Shown piece by piece: positions 1 through 6,066 of a DNA stretch of 18,457 nt; position 1 is the stretch's first letter; every line of letters starts with the position of its first letter. A program made the translations under genes and the position numbers. Below the pieces are notes generated by a model, which had not been told where the DNA came from, ran no database searches, and saw only the letters and a program-made list of their open reading frames with translations. The stretch lies in contig JBPOIX010000020.1 of assembly GCA_052034175.1 (NCBI GenBank), forward strand, positions 1 to 18,457, in the 5' to 3' direction. This stretch comes from UBA668 sp052034175. GTDB taxonomy: Bacteria; Actinomycetota; Acidimicrobiia; Acidimicrobiales; Ilumatobacteraceae.

Positions 1-109
1 ATCCACCGCCGTCGGGCCTCGACCCCACGTTCCCCGACCTGCCGTTCCCCGACCGCCACCCATCGGCGACGATCCTCCGCACTCACGGCCATGAGCGAGG
101 CCTACGTGC
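1..109 (+). other. Possible 3' end of a gene entering from the left (uncertain)
   Basis: No complete gene lies here. In the frame starting at base 3, third codon positions are almost all G or C up to about base 80, which is the coding signature of this genome, and the peptide contains LDPTFPDLPFPDRHPS. That frame has no stop until 210-212, deep inside the antisense ridA-like gene. The frame starting at base 2 stops at 92-94 but has weaker third-position bias. I cannot decide which frame, if any, is coding. A minus-strand ATG at 92-90 opens a short arginine-rich frame with poor codon bias. Confidence 0.2.
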
Positions 110-514
110 TCAGGCCGCGGCGCCTGCGGCGACCGCGGTGAGGTTCATCGTCAGCAGCACGCCGGGCTTGGGCAGTTCGCGAACACCGATGACGGTGCGC
201 GCCGGCCGATGATCCCCCAACGCATCGACGTACGCGCGGTTCATCTCGTCGAAGTCGCTCATGTGCAGCAGGAAGACGTTGACATGCAACACGCGGGATA
301 GGTCGGCACCCACCGACGCCAGCATCGTGTCGAACGAGCGCAGGATCTGCCGGGCCTGCGAGTACACGTCGTCACCGGCCAACTGGCCCGTGCTCGGGTC
401 GACCCCCGCGGTGCCGCCGATCGTGATGAACGGGCCGACCATGGCGATGTGGTGGTAGGGCCCGATCGGGGTCGGTGTTCCGGCCGGTGTGGAGGTGTGG
501 ATCGAGGTGTCCAT
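110..514 (-). CDS. RidA family protein (Rid/YjgF/UK114), first of a tandem pair in the window
   Basis: A 134-residue Rid-family protein. The family forms trimers, and its founding member RidA hydrolyses reactive enamine/imine intermediates released by PLP enzymes. Visible family features are IGPYHHIAMVGPFITIGGTAGVDP-like N-terminal strands, the central ...RVLHVNVFLLHMSDFDEMNRAY stretch and the C-terminal RPARTVIGVRELPKPG segment. The Arg equivalent to RidA Arg105 (in PAR) is present. The terminal Glu of canonical RidA (EIEAIA) is not: the segment reads LTMNLTAV, so the exact reaction is uncertain. I chose the ATG at 514 rather than the longer frame to 610, because the extra 32 residues are Trp/Arg-rich and overlap the upstream gene. 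It lies 4 bp downstream of the second Rid gene, so the two are almost certainly co-transcribed. Confidence 0.85.
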   Translation of the reverse strand: MDTSIHTSTPAGTPTPIGPYHHIAMVGPFITIGGTAGVDPSTGQLAGDDVYSQARQILRSFDTMLASVGADLSRVLHVNVFLLHMSDFDEMNRAYVDALGDHRPARTVIGVRELPKPGVLLTMNLTAVAAGAAA

Positions 515-518
515 CGTC

Positions 519-908
519 TTACCGCGCTGCGACCAGGGAGATCTCCAGCTTCCAGTCCGGCCGAGCCAGCGCCGGCACGGTGACCAGGGTGCTGGCCACC
601 CGCTGCCCACCGAGCGCCTTGTCCCGCGCGGCCATCACCGTGGGCAGGGATGCCAAGTGGTCGACCACCACATAGGTCGTGATGCTCACCACGTCTCGCG
701 ACGTCATGTCGGCGTCCTTCAGCAGCGCCTTCAGGTTGGCCCACACCACCTTCGCCTGCTCGGAAATCGCCGAGGGCACCGTGCCGTCCGGACGCACCGG
801 CACCACCCCGCTCGTGTGCAGCCACCGCATGGCGTGTTCGGTGTGGACCGCGTGCGCGTAGTTCGCCGCCGGCGCCGCGATGGTGGAGGGCTTGATCTCA
901 CGGTTCAT
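519..908 (-). CDS. RidA family protein, second of the tandem pair
   Basis: A 129-residue Rid-family protein and the upstream gene of the pair. Typical features are HTSGVVPVRPDGTVP, ANLKALLKDADMTSRDVVSITTYV and the C-terminal ALARPDWKLEISLVAA. Here the terminal Glu is present (KLEIS). The position of RidA Arg105 appears to be Ser, because the segment reads RVASTLVTV. Rid subgroups lacking this Arg are not expected to have the classical imine deaminase activity, so the two neighbours look like different Rid subtypes: one keeps the Arg, the other keeps the Glu. Rid proteins often sit beside amino-acid or amine catabolic genes; here they diverge from an aldolase-family gene. The start is the ATG at 908. 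A weak CACACT box lies 6 nt before it. Confidence 0.87.
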   Translation of the reverse strand: MNREIKPSTIAAPAANYAHAVHTEHAMRWLHTSGVVPVRPDGTVPSAISEQAKVVWANLKALLKDADMTSRDVVSITTYVVVDHLASLPTVMAARDKALGGQRVASTLVTVPALARPDWKLEISLVAAR

Positions 909-1076
909 GGGGTCAGTGTGGCACCGCCGGCTCCCCGCCCACGCTCCTCGGTGTCATCCAGAATCGACGGAACTCGCCGGAATCGGCCGACGCCGAGCCG
1001 GCCATCGGCGGCGGATGGGCCTGCGCGTAGCTGCGGCACCACGATGGCCGCCGCGCCTGACCTAGCCTGATCGACC
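909..1076. promoter_or_regulatory. Divergent intergenic region with leaderless-type -10 box (1063-1068) for the aldolase-family gene
   Basis: This 168-bp gap separates divergent genes and carries no credible ORF of its own. On the plus strand TAGCCT (1063-1068) is followed by 8 nt and then the ATG at 1077. That fits the actinobacterial TANNNT -10 element of a leaderless transcript. No Shine-Dalgarno sequence precedes the ATG and no clear -35 is visible. For the minus-strand Rid gene only a weak CACACT (6 nt before ATG) is seen. Confidence 0.5.
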
Positions 1077-1892
1077 ATGACCACGACCGACGCCGGTGTC
1101 CGCATGATCGATGGGGTGGAGCTCACCCCGAAAGACGTGTCCCTCGAACTGCCCACCCCGTTCGCCACCGTCGAGGAGGAACGGCTCCACCGCAAGCAGA
1201 AGCTCGCCGGCGCGCTGCGCATCTTCGGCCGAGTCGGCTTCGGCGAAGGCGTGGCCGGCCACATCACCGTGCGCGACCCCGAGTTCCCCGAGTACTTCTG
1301 GGTGAACCCGTTCGCCGTCAGCTTCCGCCACATCCGCGTCAGCGACCTCATCCTGGTGGACCACAGCGGCAACGTCATCTACGGCAGCCGGCCGGTGAAC
1401 AGGGCCGCCTTCGTCATCCACTCCGCGGTCCACCAGGCGCGACCCGAAGTCATCGCCGCGGCCCACAGCCACAGCGTGCACGGCAAGGCGTTCAGCTCGC
1501 TCGGCATCCCACTGGCCCCGCTCACCCAGGACTCCTGCATCTTCTACGAGGACCATGTGGTCATCCAGGCCCAGCGTGGCCGCGTGCAGTTCGACGCCGA
1601 CGACGGCCGCGAGCTCGTGGCGCAGTTCCCCACGGGGAAGGCAGCCATCCACCAGAACCATGGCCTGTTCACCGTGGGCGGCACGGTGGACGAAGCCGTC
1701 TTCTGGTTCCTCAGCATGGATCGCACGTGTCAGGCGCAGCTGCTGGCCATGGCCGCCGGCACGCCCGTGCGGATCCCGCACGAGGACGCCACCTACACCC
1801 GCGAACAGACGGCCTCCCCCATCGCCGGCTGGCTGAGCTTCCAGCCGCTGTGGCAGGAGATCTGCCGCACCGACCCCGACCTGTTCGACTGA
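1077..1892 (+). CDS. Class II aldolase/adducin family protein
   Basis: A 271-residue protein of the class II aldolase/adducin N-terminal fold, a zinc-dependent fold used by sugar-phosphate aldolases, epimerases and decarboxylases. Visible features are GFGEGVAGHITVRDPE near residues 54-69, the zinc-site histidines in AAAHSHSVHGKAF (His130, His132) and the later HQNHGLFTVG (His195). The position that carries the catalytic Glu in fuculose aldolase reads NRAAFVIHSAVH here, without Glu. That is typical of the adducin-like branch, so aldolase activity on a sugar phosphate should not be assumed. An extended acidic N-terminus (about 35 residues) precedes the domain. The downstream exporter gene starts 18 bp after the stop, suggesting an operon. 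The start is the ATG at 1077, 8 nt after a TAGCCT box. Confidence 0.88.
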   Translation: MTTTDAGVRMIDGVELTPKDVSLELPTPFATVEEERLHRKQKLAGALRIFGRVGFGEGVAGHITVRDPEFPEYFWVNPFAVSFRHIRVSDLILVDHSGNVIYGSRPVNRAAFVIHSAVHQARPEVIAAAHSHSVHGKAFSSLGIPLAPLTQDSCIFYEDHVVIQAQRGRVQFDADDGRELVAQFPTGKAAIHQNHGLFTVGGTVDEAVFWFLSMDRTCQAQLLAMAAGTPVRIPHEDATYTREQTASPIAGWLSFQPLWQEICRTDPDLFD

Positions 1893-1910
1893 CGGGGCGG
1901 CCGCTCCCCC

Positions 1911-2786
1911 TTGCGCCCGTCCGCCCTCGCCCGCGACGCCTCACCCGAGGCGCTGTTCGTGATCTCCGGGATCGCCCAGTACACGGGGGCGGTCATCGCC
2001 GTGAACCTCTTCGAGGAGGTGCCGCCGGCCACGGTGACCCTCTTCAGAGTGCTGTTCGGTGCACTGCCGATCCTGGCCCTCTCCTGGCGCTCGCAGCGCC
2101 GGTGGACCCAGGCCGACCTGAGCGCGGCCGCGGTGTTCGGCCTGGCCACCGCGGCCATGAACCTGACGTTCTACCTCGGCATCGACCGGCTGCCGCTGGG
2201 CAAGAGCGTGGTGATGGAGTTCATCGGCCCGATCACCGTGGCGGCCTGGTTCACCCGCAGCCGTCGCAACACGATCGCCCTCGTACTGGCCGCCACCGGC
2301 GTGGCCGTGCTGTCCGGGGTGGAGATCGCCGGTGACGCACTGGGCGTCCTCTTCATCCTGCTCGCCTCGGCGTTCTGGGCCACCTACCTCGTGCTCGGCC
2401 GCAGAGTGGCCGCACTCGATCGTGGCCTCAGCGGTCTGGGCGTCGGCCTGCTCATCGGGAGCGCGGCGCTCGTACCGTTCGGGGTGCGGCACGCCGGCCA
2501 GGTGCTGTCGTCCAGCCGGCTGCTCGGCCTGTGCTTCCTCGTCGGCCTGTTGTCGTCAGCCGTCGGCTATGCCATCGACCAGGTCGTGCTGCGGCGGATT
2601 CCCATGCGCCGCTTCGCGCTCCTGCTGGCGCTGCTGCCGGTGACGGCGATGATCGTCGGCGCCATCGCGCTCAGCCAGGCACCCACTCCTGCCGACCTGT
2701 TCGGTGCGACGATGGTGATCGCCGGGGTGATGCTGCAAGAGCGCGACGAACTCGTCGCCGAGGAACTCGAGACGATCCCGTCCTGA
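1911..2786 (+). CDS. EamA/DMT-family transporter, RhtA-like
   Basis: A membrane protein of about 291 residues with around ten hydrophobic segments, arranged as the duplicated EamA (DUF6) domain of the drug/metabolite transporter superfamily. The signature GIDRLPLGKSVVMEFIGPIT resembles RhtA, the E. coli threonine/homoserine exporter, so export of an amino acid or related small metabolite is the best guess. Other typical stretches are PATVTLFRVLFGALPIL (first domain) and ASAFWATYLVLGRRV (second domain). The polypeptide ends with an acidic tail (ERDELVAEELETIPS). The frame opens with TTG at 1911 and no ribosome-binding site is visible. GTG at 1959 is an alternative start. It probably shares a transcript with the aldolase-family gene just upstream. 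Confidence 0.85.
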   Translation: MRPSALARDASPEALFVISGIAQYTGAVIAVNLFEEVPPATVTLFRVLFGALPILALSWRSQRRWTQADLSAAAVFGLATAAMNLTFYLGIDRLPLGKSVVMEFIGPITVAAWFTRSRRNTIALVLAATGVAVLSGVEIAGDALGVLFILLASAFWATYLVLGRRVAALDRGLSGLGVGLLIGSAALVPFGVRHAGQVLSSSRLLGLCFLVGLLSSAVGYAIDQVVLRRIPMRRFALLLALLPVTAMIVGAIALSQAPTPADLFGATMVIAGVMLQERDELVAEELETIPS

Positions 2787-2792
2787 CCGCCG

Positions 2793-2833
2793 GGAGCGCT
2801 CCGGTTCGGCGCTGGTGCAGTGACGTCAGCGCC
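2793..2833. terminator. Stem-loops between convergent genes, possible bidirectional terminator
   Basis: GGAGCGCTCC (2793-2802) is a perfect 10-bp palindrome. GGCGCT (2808-2813) pairs with AGCGCC (2828-2833) around a 14-nt loop. They lie between the stop of the plus-strand transporter and the stop of the minus-strand VanZ gene. No T-tract follows, so intrinsic termination is only plausible. Confidence 0.3.
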
Positions 2834-3749
2834 CGACCCACTGGCCGTCGACGAGCAGGTCGGAGTCGATGAACCGCGTGCACTCGGAGCCGGATGCGTC
2901 GCGCAGCGCGAGGCCGTCGGCGGTCCATACGGCGAAGACGCAGCGCTGGAAACCGAAGGACGAAGCCGGGAAGCGCAACTCCCACCGTCCCTCGGCACTC
3001 CGCTGGCCGTCGGCACGCTCTTCGCCCGCGTTCCACAGCTCTTCCATCTCGCCCGCCTCACTGCTGCGCACGACGTCGTCGAGGTTGACGCCGGCGAGCT
3101 CCTGCCCGAGCTGGTGGCGCACCTCACGCTGGTGGGAATCGGCGGCCAGGCGGGCCACGAAGAGGCCGGCCGCAAGCGCGACGGCGAGCACGAGCGGAAC
3201 GTGCCACCAACGACCAGTCGTGGGGGCGCGTTCCCCGAGCACGCGCAGCGCAAGCGCGGCCAGGCCGACACCGAGCGCCGCGCCCAGGCTGTTCGCCACC
3301 ACATCGCCGATGTCGTTGGCCCCGGCGCCGAAGAGCGCCTGGATGCACTCGATGAGCAGGAAGTAGGCCGCCACGCCGGCGAGCGTCCACCACGGCCGCC
3401 GGGTCAGCCATGTGCAGAACAGCCCGGCCGGTACCCCGAGGACGATGTTGAGGAACACCTGGCTGTCGTCGAGCCAGTGCCCGTGAGAGATCGCATCGAG
3501 GGTGGAGGTGCCCCAGTCCAGCAGTCGCCCGGGGTGCCAGCCGAGCGCCAGACCATCACGGAAGAGGGTGACCGGCAGCACCACCGCCAGTGCCCCAACG
3601 GCCAACCACACCCGGATGAGGGGCTGCGACGCCCACCACTTGCGCCGCACCCAGACCGCGATCGGCCACGTCGCCAGGACCAGTACGGCAAGGCCGAGCA
3701 GCACCGTCGGCGTCAGCAGCTGGGAGATCGCACGGGCCGAACTACGCAT
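2826..3749 (-). CDS. VanZ family membrane protein with extracytoplasmic C-terminal domain
   Basis: A 307-residue protein. Hydrophobic segments lie near residues 12-34, 45-63, 98-115, 121-139 and 150-170. The VanZ-type core is clear: VFLNIVLGVPAGLF (98-111), LLIECIQALFGAGANDIGDVVANSLGAALG (131-160, with the ECIQ and DIGDVVAN motifs). A further membrane span near 182-203 leads to a C-terminal domain of about 100 residues that is probably outside the membrane. VanZ confers low-level teicoplanin resistance in enterococci, but most family members have no known function, so no resistance role is implied. A TAGGTT box sits 6 nt before the ATG. Its closest upstream neighbour on the same strand is the MoeB fusion, 141 bp away. 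Confidence 0.85.
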   Translation of the reverse strand: MRSSARAISQLLTPTVLLGLAVLVLATWPIAVWVRRKWWASQPLIRVWLAVGALAVVLPVTLFRDGLALGWHPGRLLDWGTSTLDAISHGHWLDDSQVFLNIVLGVPAGLFCTWLTRRPWWTLAGVAAYFLLIECIQALFGAGANDIGDVVANSLGAALGVGLAALALRVLGERAPTTGRWWHVPLVLAVALAAGLFVARLAADSHQREVRHQLGQELAGVNLDDVVRSSEAGEMEELWNAGEERADGQRSAEGRWELRFPASSFGFQRCVFAVWTADGLALRDASGSECTRFIDSDLLVDGQWVGR

Positions 3750-3755
3750 CAGCGG

Positions 3756-3761
3756 AACCTA
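3756..3761 (-). promoter_or_regulatory. Leaderless-type -10 box of the VanZ gene
   Basis: On the minus strand TAGGTT is followed by 6 nt and then the ATG. It matches TANNNT, and there is no Shine-Dalgarno sequence between box and start. No convincing -35 was found. Confidence 0.4.
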
Positions 3762-3786
3762 CAGCCCAGTGACGCTTGCCGCCCGG

Positions 3787-3818
3787 CGATGCGTCGATGA
3801 GTCGATGCGTCGATGAGT
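3787..3818. repeat. Perfect 16-bp tandem duplication
   Basis: CGATGCGTCGATGAGT occurs twice back to back (3787-3802 and 3803-3818), followed by the first two bases of a third copy. It lies upstream of the VanZ promoter in the gap after the MoeB gene. Each unit contains two CGATG submotifs. Confidence 0.85.
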
Positions 3819-3840
3819 CGTTGCGGCAGGACGCGGCGCC

Positions 3841-3876
3841 GCAGCCGCAGCCGCAGCCGCAGCCGCAGCCGCAGCC
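3841..3876. repeat. (GCAGCC)6 hexanucleotide microsatellite
   Basis: Six perfect copies of GCAGCC fill 36 bp, starting 15 bp beyond the stop codon of the minus-strand MoeB gene. Because the unit is six bases, a change in copy number would not shift any frame. It is outside the annotated genes, so an effect, if any, would be on the 3' UTR or on spacing to the VanZ promoter. Confidence 0.9.
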
Positions 3877-3890
3877 GAAGAGGCGAACGC

Positions 3891-5054
3891 TCAGTGGGCC
3901 AGGCCGGGGGCGCAGAGGCCTTCGAGTTCCTGCACGATGATGCGGTCGCGGTTCTCGTAGGTGACCTGATTGCCAGGGTCGGCGCGCAGCTTGAAGGTGC
4001 GGAAGCTCATGTCCGTGGTGTCCACGGACAGGATGCGCCCGATGAGCGGCTCGCCGATGCCGAGGATGATCTTGATGACCTCCAGGGCCTGGATGCTGCC
4101 GACGATGCCGGGCAGCACGCCGAGCACGCCTGCCTCGGCGCAGGACGGCGCAAGCTCTGCGGGCGGCGGCTCGGGCACCATGTCCCGGTACGTGGGGCCC
4201 TGGAGCGGGTGGAACACGCTGACCATGCCCTCGAAGCGGAAGATGCTGCCGTGCACCACCGGGATGCCGAGCTTCACGCTGGCGTCGTTGAGCAGGTAGC
4301 GGCTGGGGAAGTTGTCCGCCCCGTCGACGATCACGTCGTAGCCGGCGATGATGTCCATGATGTTGCTGGCGTCGAGGCGGGTGTCGTAGGTGACCACGTC
4401 CACGTCGGGGTTCAGCAGGGTCAGCGTCTTCTTCGCGCTGTCCACCTTGCGGTCGCCCACGCGGTCCAGGTTGTGGAGGATCTGCCGCTGCAGGTTGCTG
4501 GCGTCCACCTCGTCCATGTCGACGATGCCGATGGTGCCCACGCCGGCAGCGGCGAGGTACAGCGCGCTGGGTGAGCCGAGGCCGCCTGCGCCGAGCATCA
4601 GCACCTTCGCCCCCAGCAGCTTGGCCTGGCCCTCGGTGCCCACCTCCGGCAGCAGCAGGTGGCGCATGTAGCGGTGCTTCTGGTCCGCCGTGAGCACCAC
4701 AGGGGTCTTCCACGGCCGGCCTTCGTCCTTCCACTTGCCGAAGCCACCCACCACCGAGACGACGTCGGTGTAGCCGAGCTCGGCCAACGTCTTGGCGGCG
4801 AACGCGCTGCGCACGCCACCGGCGCAGTAGCACACGACGGTCGCGTCACGGTCGAGGATGCGGCCCTCGATCTGCGCCTCGAGGTGGCCGCGCGGGATGT
4901 GGATGGCGTTGGCCAAGGCGCCCTGGTCGTACTCGTCCGGCTCGCGGACGTCGAGCACGACCGCGCCCTTGGCGATGAGGTCGGCGGCGCCGGCGGTGTC
5001 GACTTCGGTGATCTGCGCCTTGGCGGCGGAGAGCAGGTCGCGGAAGGTAGCCAT
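3891..5054 (-). CDS. moeB: Rhodanese-MoeB/ThiF fusion: sulfur-carrier adenylyltransferase/sulfurtransferase
   Basis: A 387-residue two-domain protein. Residues about 15-118 are a rhodanese domain (VVLDVREPDEYDQGAL) with the persulfide loop CAGGVRS, so Cys77 is the likely catalytic Cys. Residues about 124-387 are an E1-like MoeB/ThiF domain: nucleotide loop GAGGLGS (155-161), ASNLQRQ (185-191), VDGADNF (243-249) and PSCAEAGVLG (303-312, Cys305). The family adenylates the C-terminal Gly of small sulfur carriers (MoaD, ThiS or CysO type); a rhodanese domain then supplies sulfur. In the well-known MoeZ fusions the rhodanese follows the E1 domain; here it comes first. The zinc CxxC of E. coli MoeB is missing (GPTYRDMVPEPPP), as is the second pair near the C-terminus. 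The start is the ATG at 5054, 7 nt after a TAGGCT box. Confidence 0.9.
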   Translation of the reverse strand: MATFRDLLSAAKAQITEVDTAGAADLIAKGAVVLDVREPDEYDQGALANAIHIPRGHLEAQIEGRILDRDATVVCYCAGGVRSAFAAKTLAELGYTDVVSVVGGFGKWKDEGRPWKTPVVLTADQKHRYMRHLLLPEVGTEGQAKLLGAKVLMLGAGGLGSPSALYLAAAGVGTIGIVDMDEVDASNLQRQILHNLDRVGDRKVDSAKKTLTLLNPDVDVVTYDTRLDASNIMDIIAGYDVIVDGADNFPSRYLLNDASVKLGIPVVHGSIFRFEGMVSVFHPLQGPTYRDMVPEPPPAELAPSCAEAGVLGVLPGIVGSIQALEVIKIILGIGEPLIGRILSVDTTDMSFRTFKLRADPGNQVTYENRDRIIVQELEGLCAPGLAH

Positions 5055-5061
5055 GACGGAA

Positions 5062-5067
5062 AGCCTA
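5062..5067 (-). promoter_or_regulatory. Leaderless-type -10 box of the MoeB gene
   Basis: Minus-strand TAGGCT ends 7 nt before the ATG of the rhodanese-MoeB gene and fits TANNNT. The TTTACGTAAA inverted-repeat element lies a further 60-130 bp upstream. Confidence 0.45.
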
Positions 5068-5128
5068 CCAGTCCGGTCGGGATTCGCTACCGGGCTGTGT
5101 TCCCCGCGCGCTCCGTGCCCATCACCCG

Positions 5129-5200
5129 CTTTACGTAAAGGCTGTCAAGGTTCGCATACGGCCTGACCTGGGCCTCCGTGTCGACAGCGTTTACGTAAAG
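5129..5200. repeat. 72-bp element bounded by 18-bp inverted repeats, each containing TTTACGTAAA
   Basis: The left arm, CTTTACGTAAAGGCTGTC (5129-5146), matches the reverse complement of the right arm (5183-5200), CTTTACGTAAACGCTGTC, at 17 of 18 positions. A 36-bp centre separates them. Each arm also holds its own palindrome (12 bp on the left, 10 bp on the right), and the palindrome centres are exactly 60 bp apart. The AT-rich cores stand out sharply from the surroundings. The right arm supplies the TAA stop of the sirtuin gene, and the element fills most of the leader region of the MoeB gene. It could be a paired operator, an RNA hairpin or a miniature mobile element. Confidence 0.8.
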
Positions 5201-5955
5201 CCGGGGAGGGTGCCGCAGAGGGTGGGGAGGAGGGTGGAGAGGGGGCCGATCAGGAGGGCGTCGGCGAAGCGGTCCATCTTGGTCGGCTCGCCGTTGACGA
5301 TGATCACCTTCGCATCGGCGGACCGCGCCCGCGGCACCACGTTCGCCGCCGGAAACACCGACAGCGTCGACCCGGCGGCGATCAGCACGTCGCAACGCTC
5401 GGCGGCCACCATCGCCGCCTCGATCACATCGGGCACGAGGTTTTGCCCGAAGGAGATCGTGTCGCTCTTGATGATGCCGCCGCACAGCTGGCACGGCGGG
5501 TCGGCCTCCCCCGCCCGCACCCTGTCCAGCAGTTCTTCCATCGGCCGCCGGTCGCTGCAACCCCAGCACCGGGCCCAGCGCATGGTGCCGTGGACCTCGA
5601 TCACCCGACCGGGCGCGTGCCCGGCCTCCTGGTGCAGCCCGTCCACGTTCTGCGTCACCACGGCCAGCAGGCGCTCCTGCCGTTCCAGCTCCACCAGCGC
5701 ACGATGCGCCGCGTTCGGGCGCGCCGCCCAGGCGGCGGAAGCGAGGCGGCTCTGCCATGCGGCACGGCGCACCTCCGGGTCGGCCAGGTAGTGCTGCAGC
5801 GTGGCCGCCTTCTCCGCCGCCGGGTTGCGCGTCCACACCCCGTTCGGGCCGCGGAAGTCCGGGATGCCGGAGTCCGTGGAGATGCCGGCGCCGGTGAACG
5901 CCACCACCCGCGCCGCGTCGCGCACCCACCCTGTCGCCCGGGCCAACTCGTCCAT
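5191..5955 (-). CDS. SIR2-family NAD-dependent protein deacylase (sirtuin)
   Basis: A 254-residue sirtuin. In order it shows the NAD-binding GAGISTDSGIPDFRG (22-36), TQNVDGLH (101-108), the catalytic His in VIEVHGT (His122), four zinc cysteines as CWGC and CQLC (Cys130, 133, 155, 158), and AGSTLSVFPA (194-203). All residues needed for NAD-dependent lysine deacylation appear present. Class is unassigned; the residues used to recognise desuccinylases were not evident. I chose the ATG at 5955. The frame extends upstream to 6036, but the added 27 residues run before the usual family N-terminus. The stop codon lies inside the right arm of an inverted repeat, so the last residues may have been set by arrival of that element. 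It diverges from the coiled-coil gene at 6067. Confidence 0.9.
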   Translation of the reverse strand: MDELARATGWVRDAARVVAFTGAGISTDSGIPDFRGPNGVWTRNPAAEKAATLQHYLADPEVRRAAWQSRLASAAWAARPNAAHRALVELERQERLLAVVTQNVDGLHQEAGHAPGRVIEVHGTMRWARCWGCSDRRPMEELLDRVRAGEADPPCQLCGGIIKSDTISFGQNLVPDVIEAAMVAAERCDVLIAAGSTLSVFPAANVVPRARSADAKVIIVNGEPTKMDRFADALLIGPLSTLLPTLCGTLPGFT

Positions 5956-6028
5956 CTCCGCAGTGTGCCGCACGCGCGCCCAGGTGGCGAACCAGGGGTG
6001 CAGGATTGCTGAACCGGGACTCCTCCCG

Positions 6029-6058
6029 GTGACCACCCGATCGGGCAGGACGTACGGT
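6029..6058 (+). promoter_or_regulatory. Candidate promoter of the coiled-coil protein gene
   Basis: GTGACC (6029-6034) matches TTGACA at 4 of 6 positions and is 18 bp from TACGGT (6053-6058). That box is followed by 8 nt and the ATG at 6067. The arrangement implies a leaderless transcript. It is the best -35/-10 pair among the leaderless-type starts in the window. Confidence 0.45.
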
Positions 6059-6066
6059 CTGAACCC

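Noticed and set aside
2826..3749. Teicoplanin resistance gene vanZ
   Set aside because: Only the VanZ-like domain is present; no van cluster is nearby and most family members have no role in glycopeptide resistance.
3742..4833. A long minus-strand frame ending in a Gly-Cys repeat
   Set aside because: Shadow of the MoeB gene continued through the (GCAGCC)6 microsatellite; the Gly-Cys run is the microsatellite read in another frame.
5129..5200. Integron attC site
   Set aside because: The arms lack the GTTRRRY/RYYYAAC core sites, and no integrase or cassette array is present.
5129..5200. Intrinsic terminator of the sirtuin gene
   Set aside because: The inverted repeat is long and its loop is 36 nt, and no T-tract follows on the minus strand, so a classical terminator is not supported.
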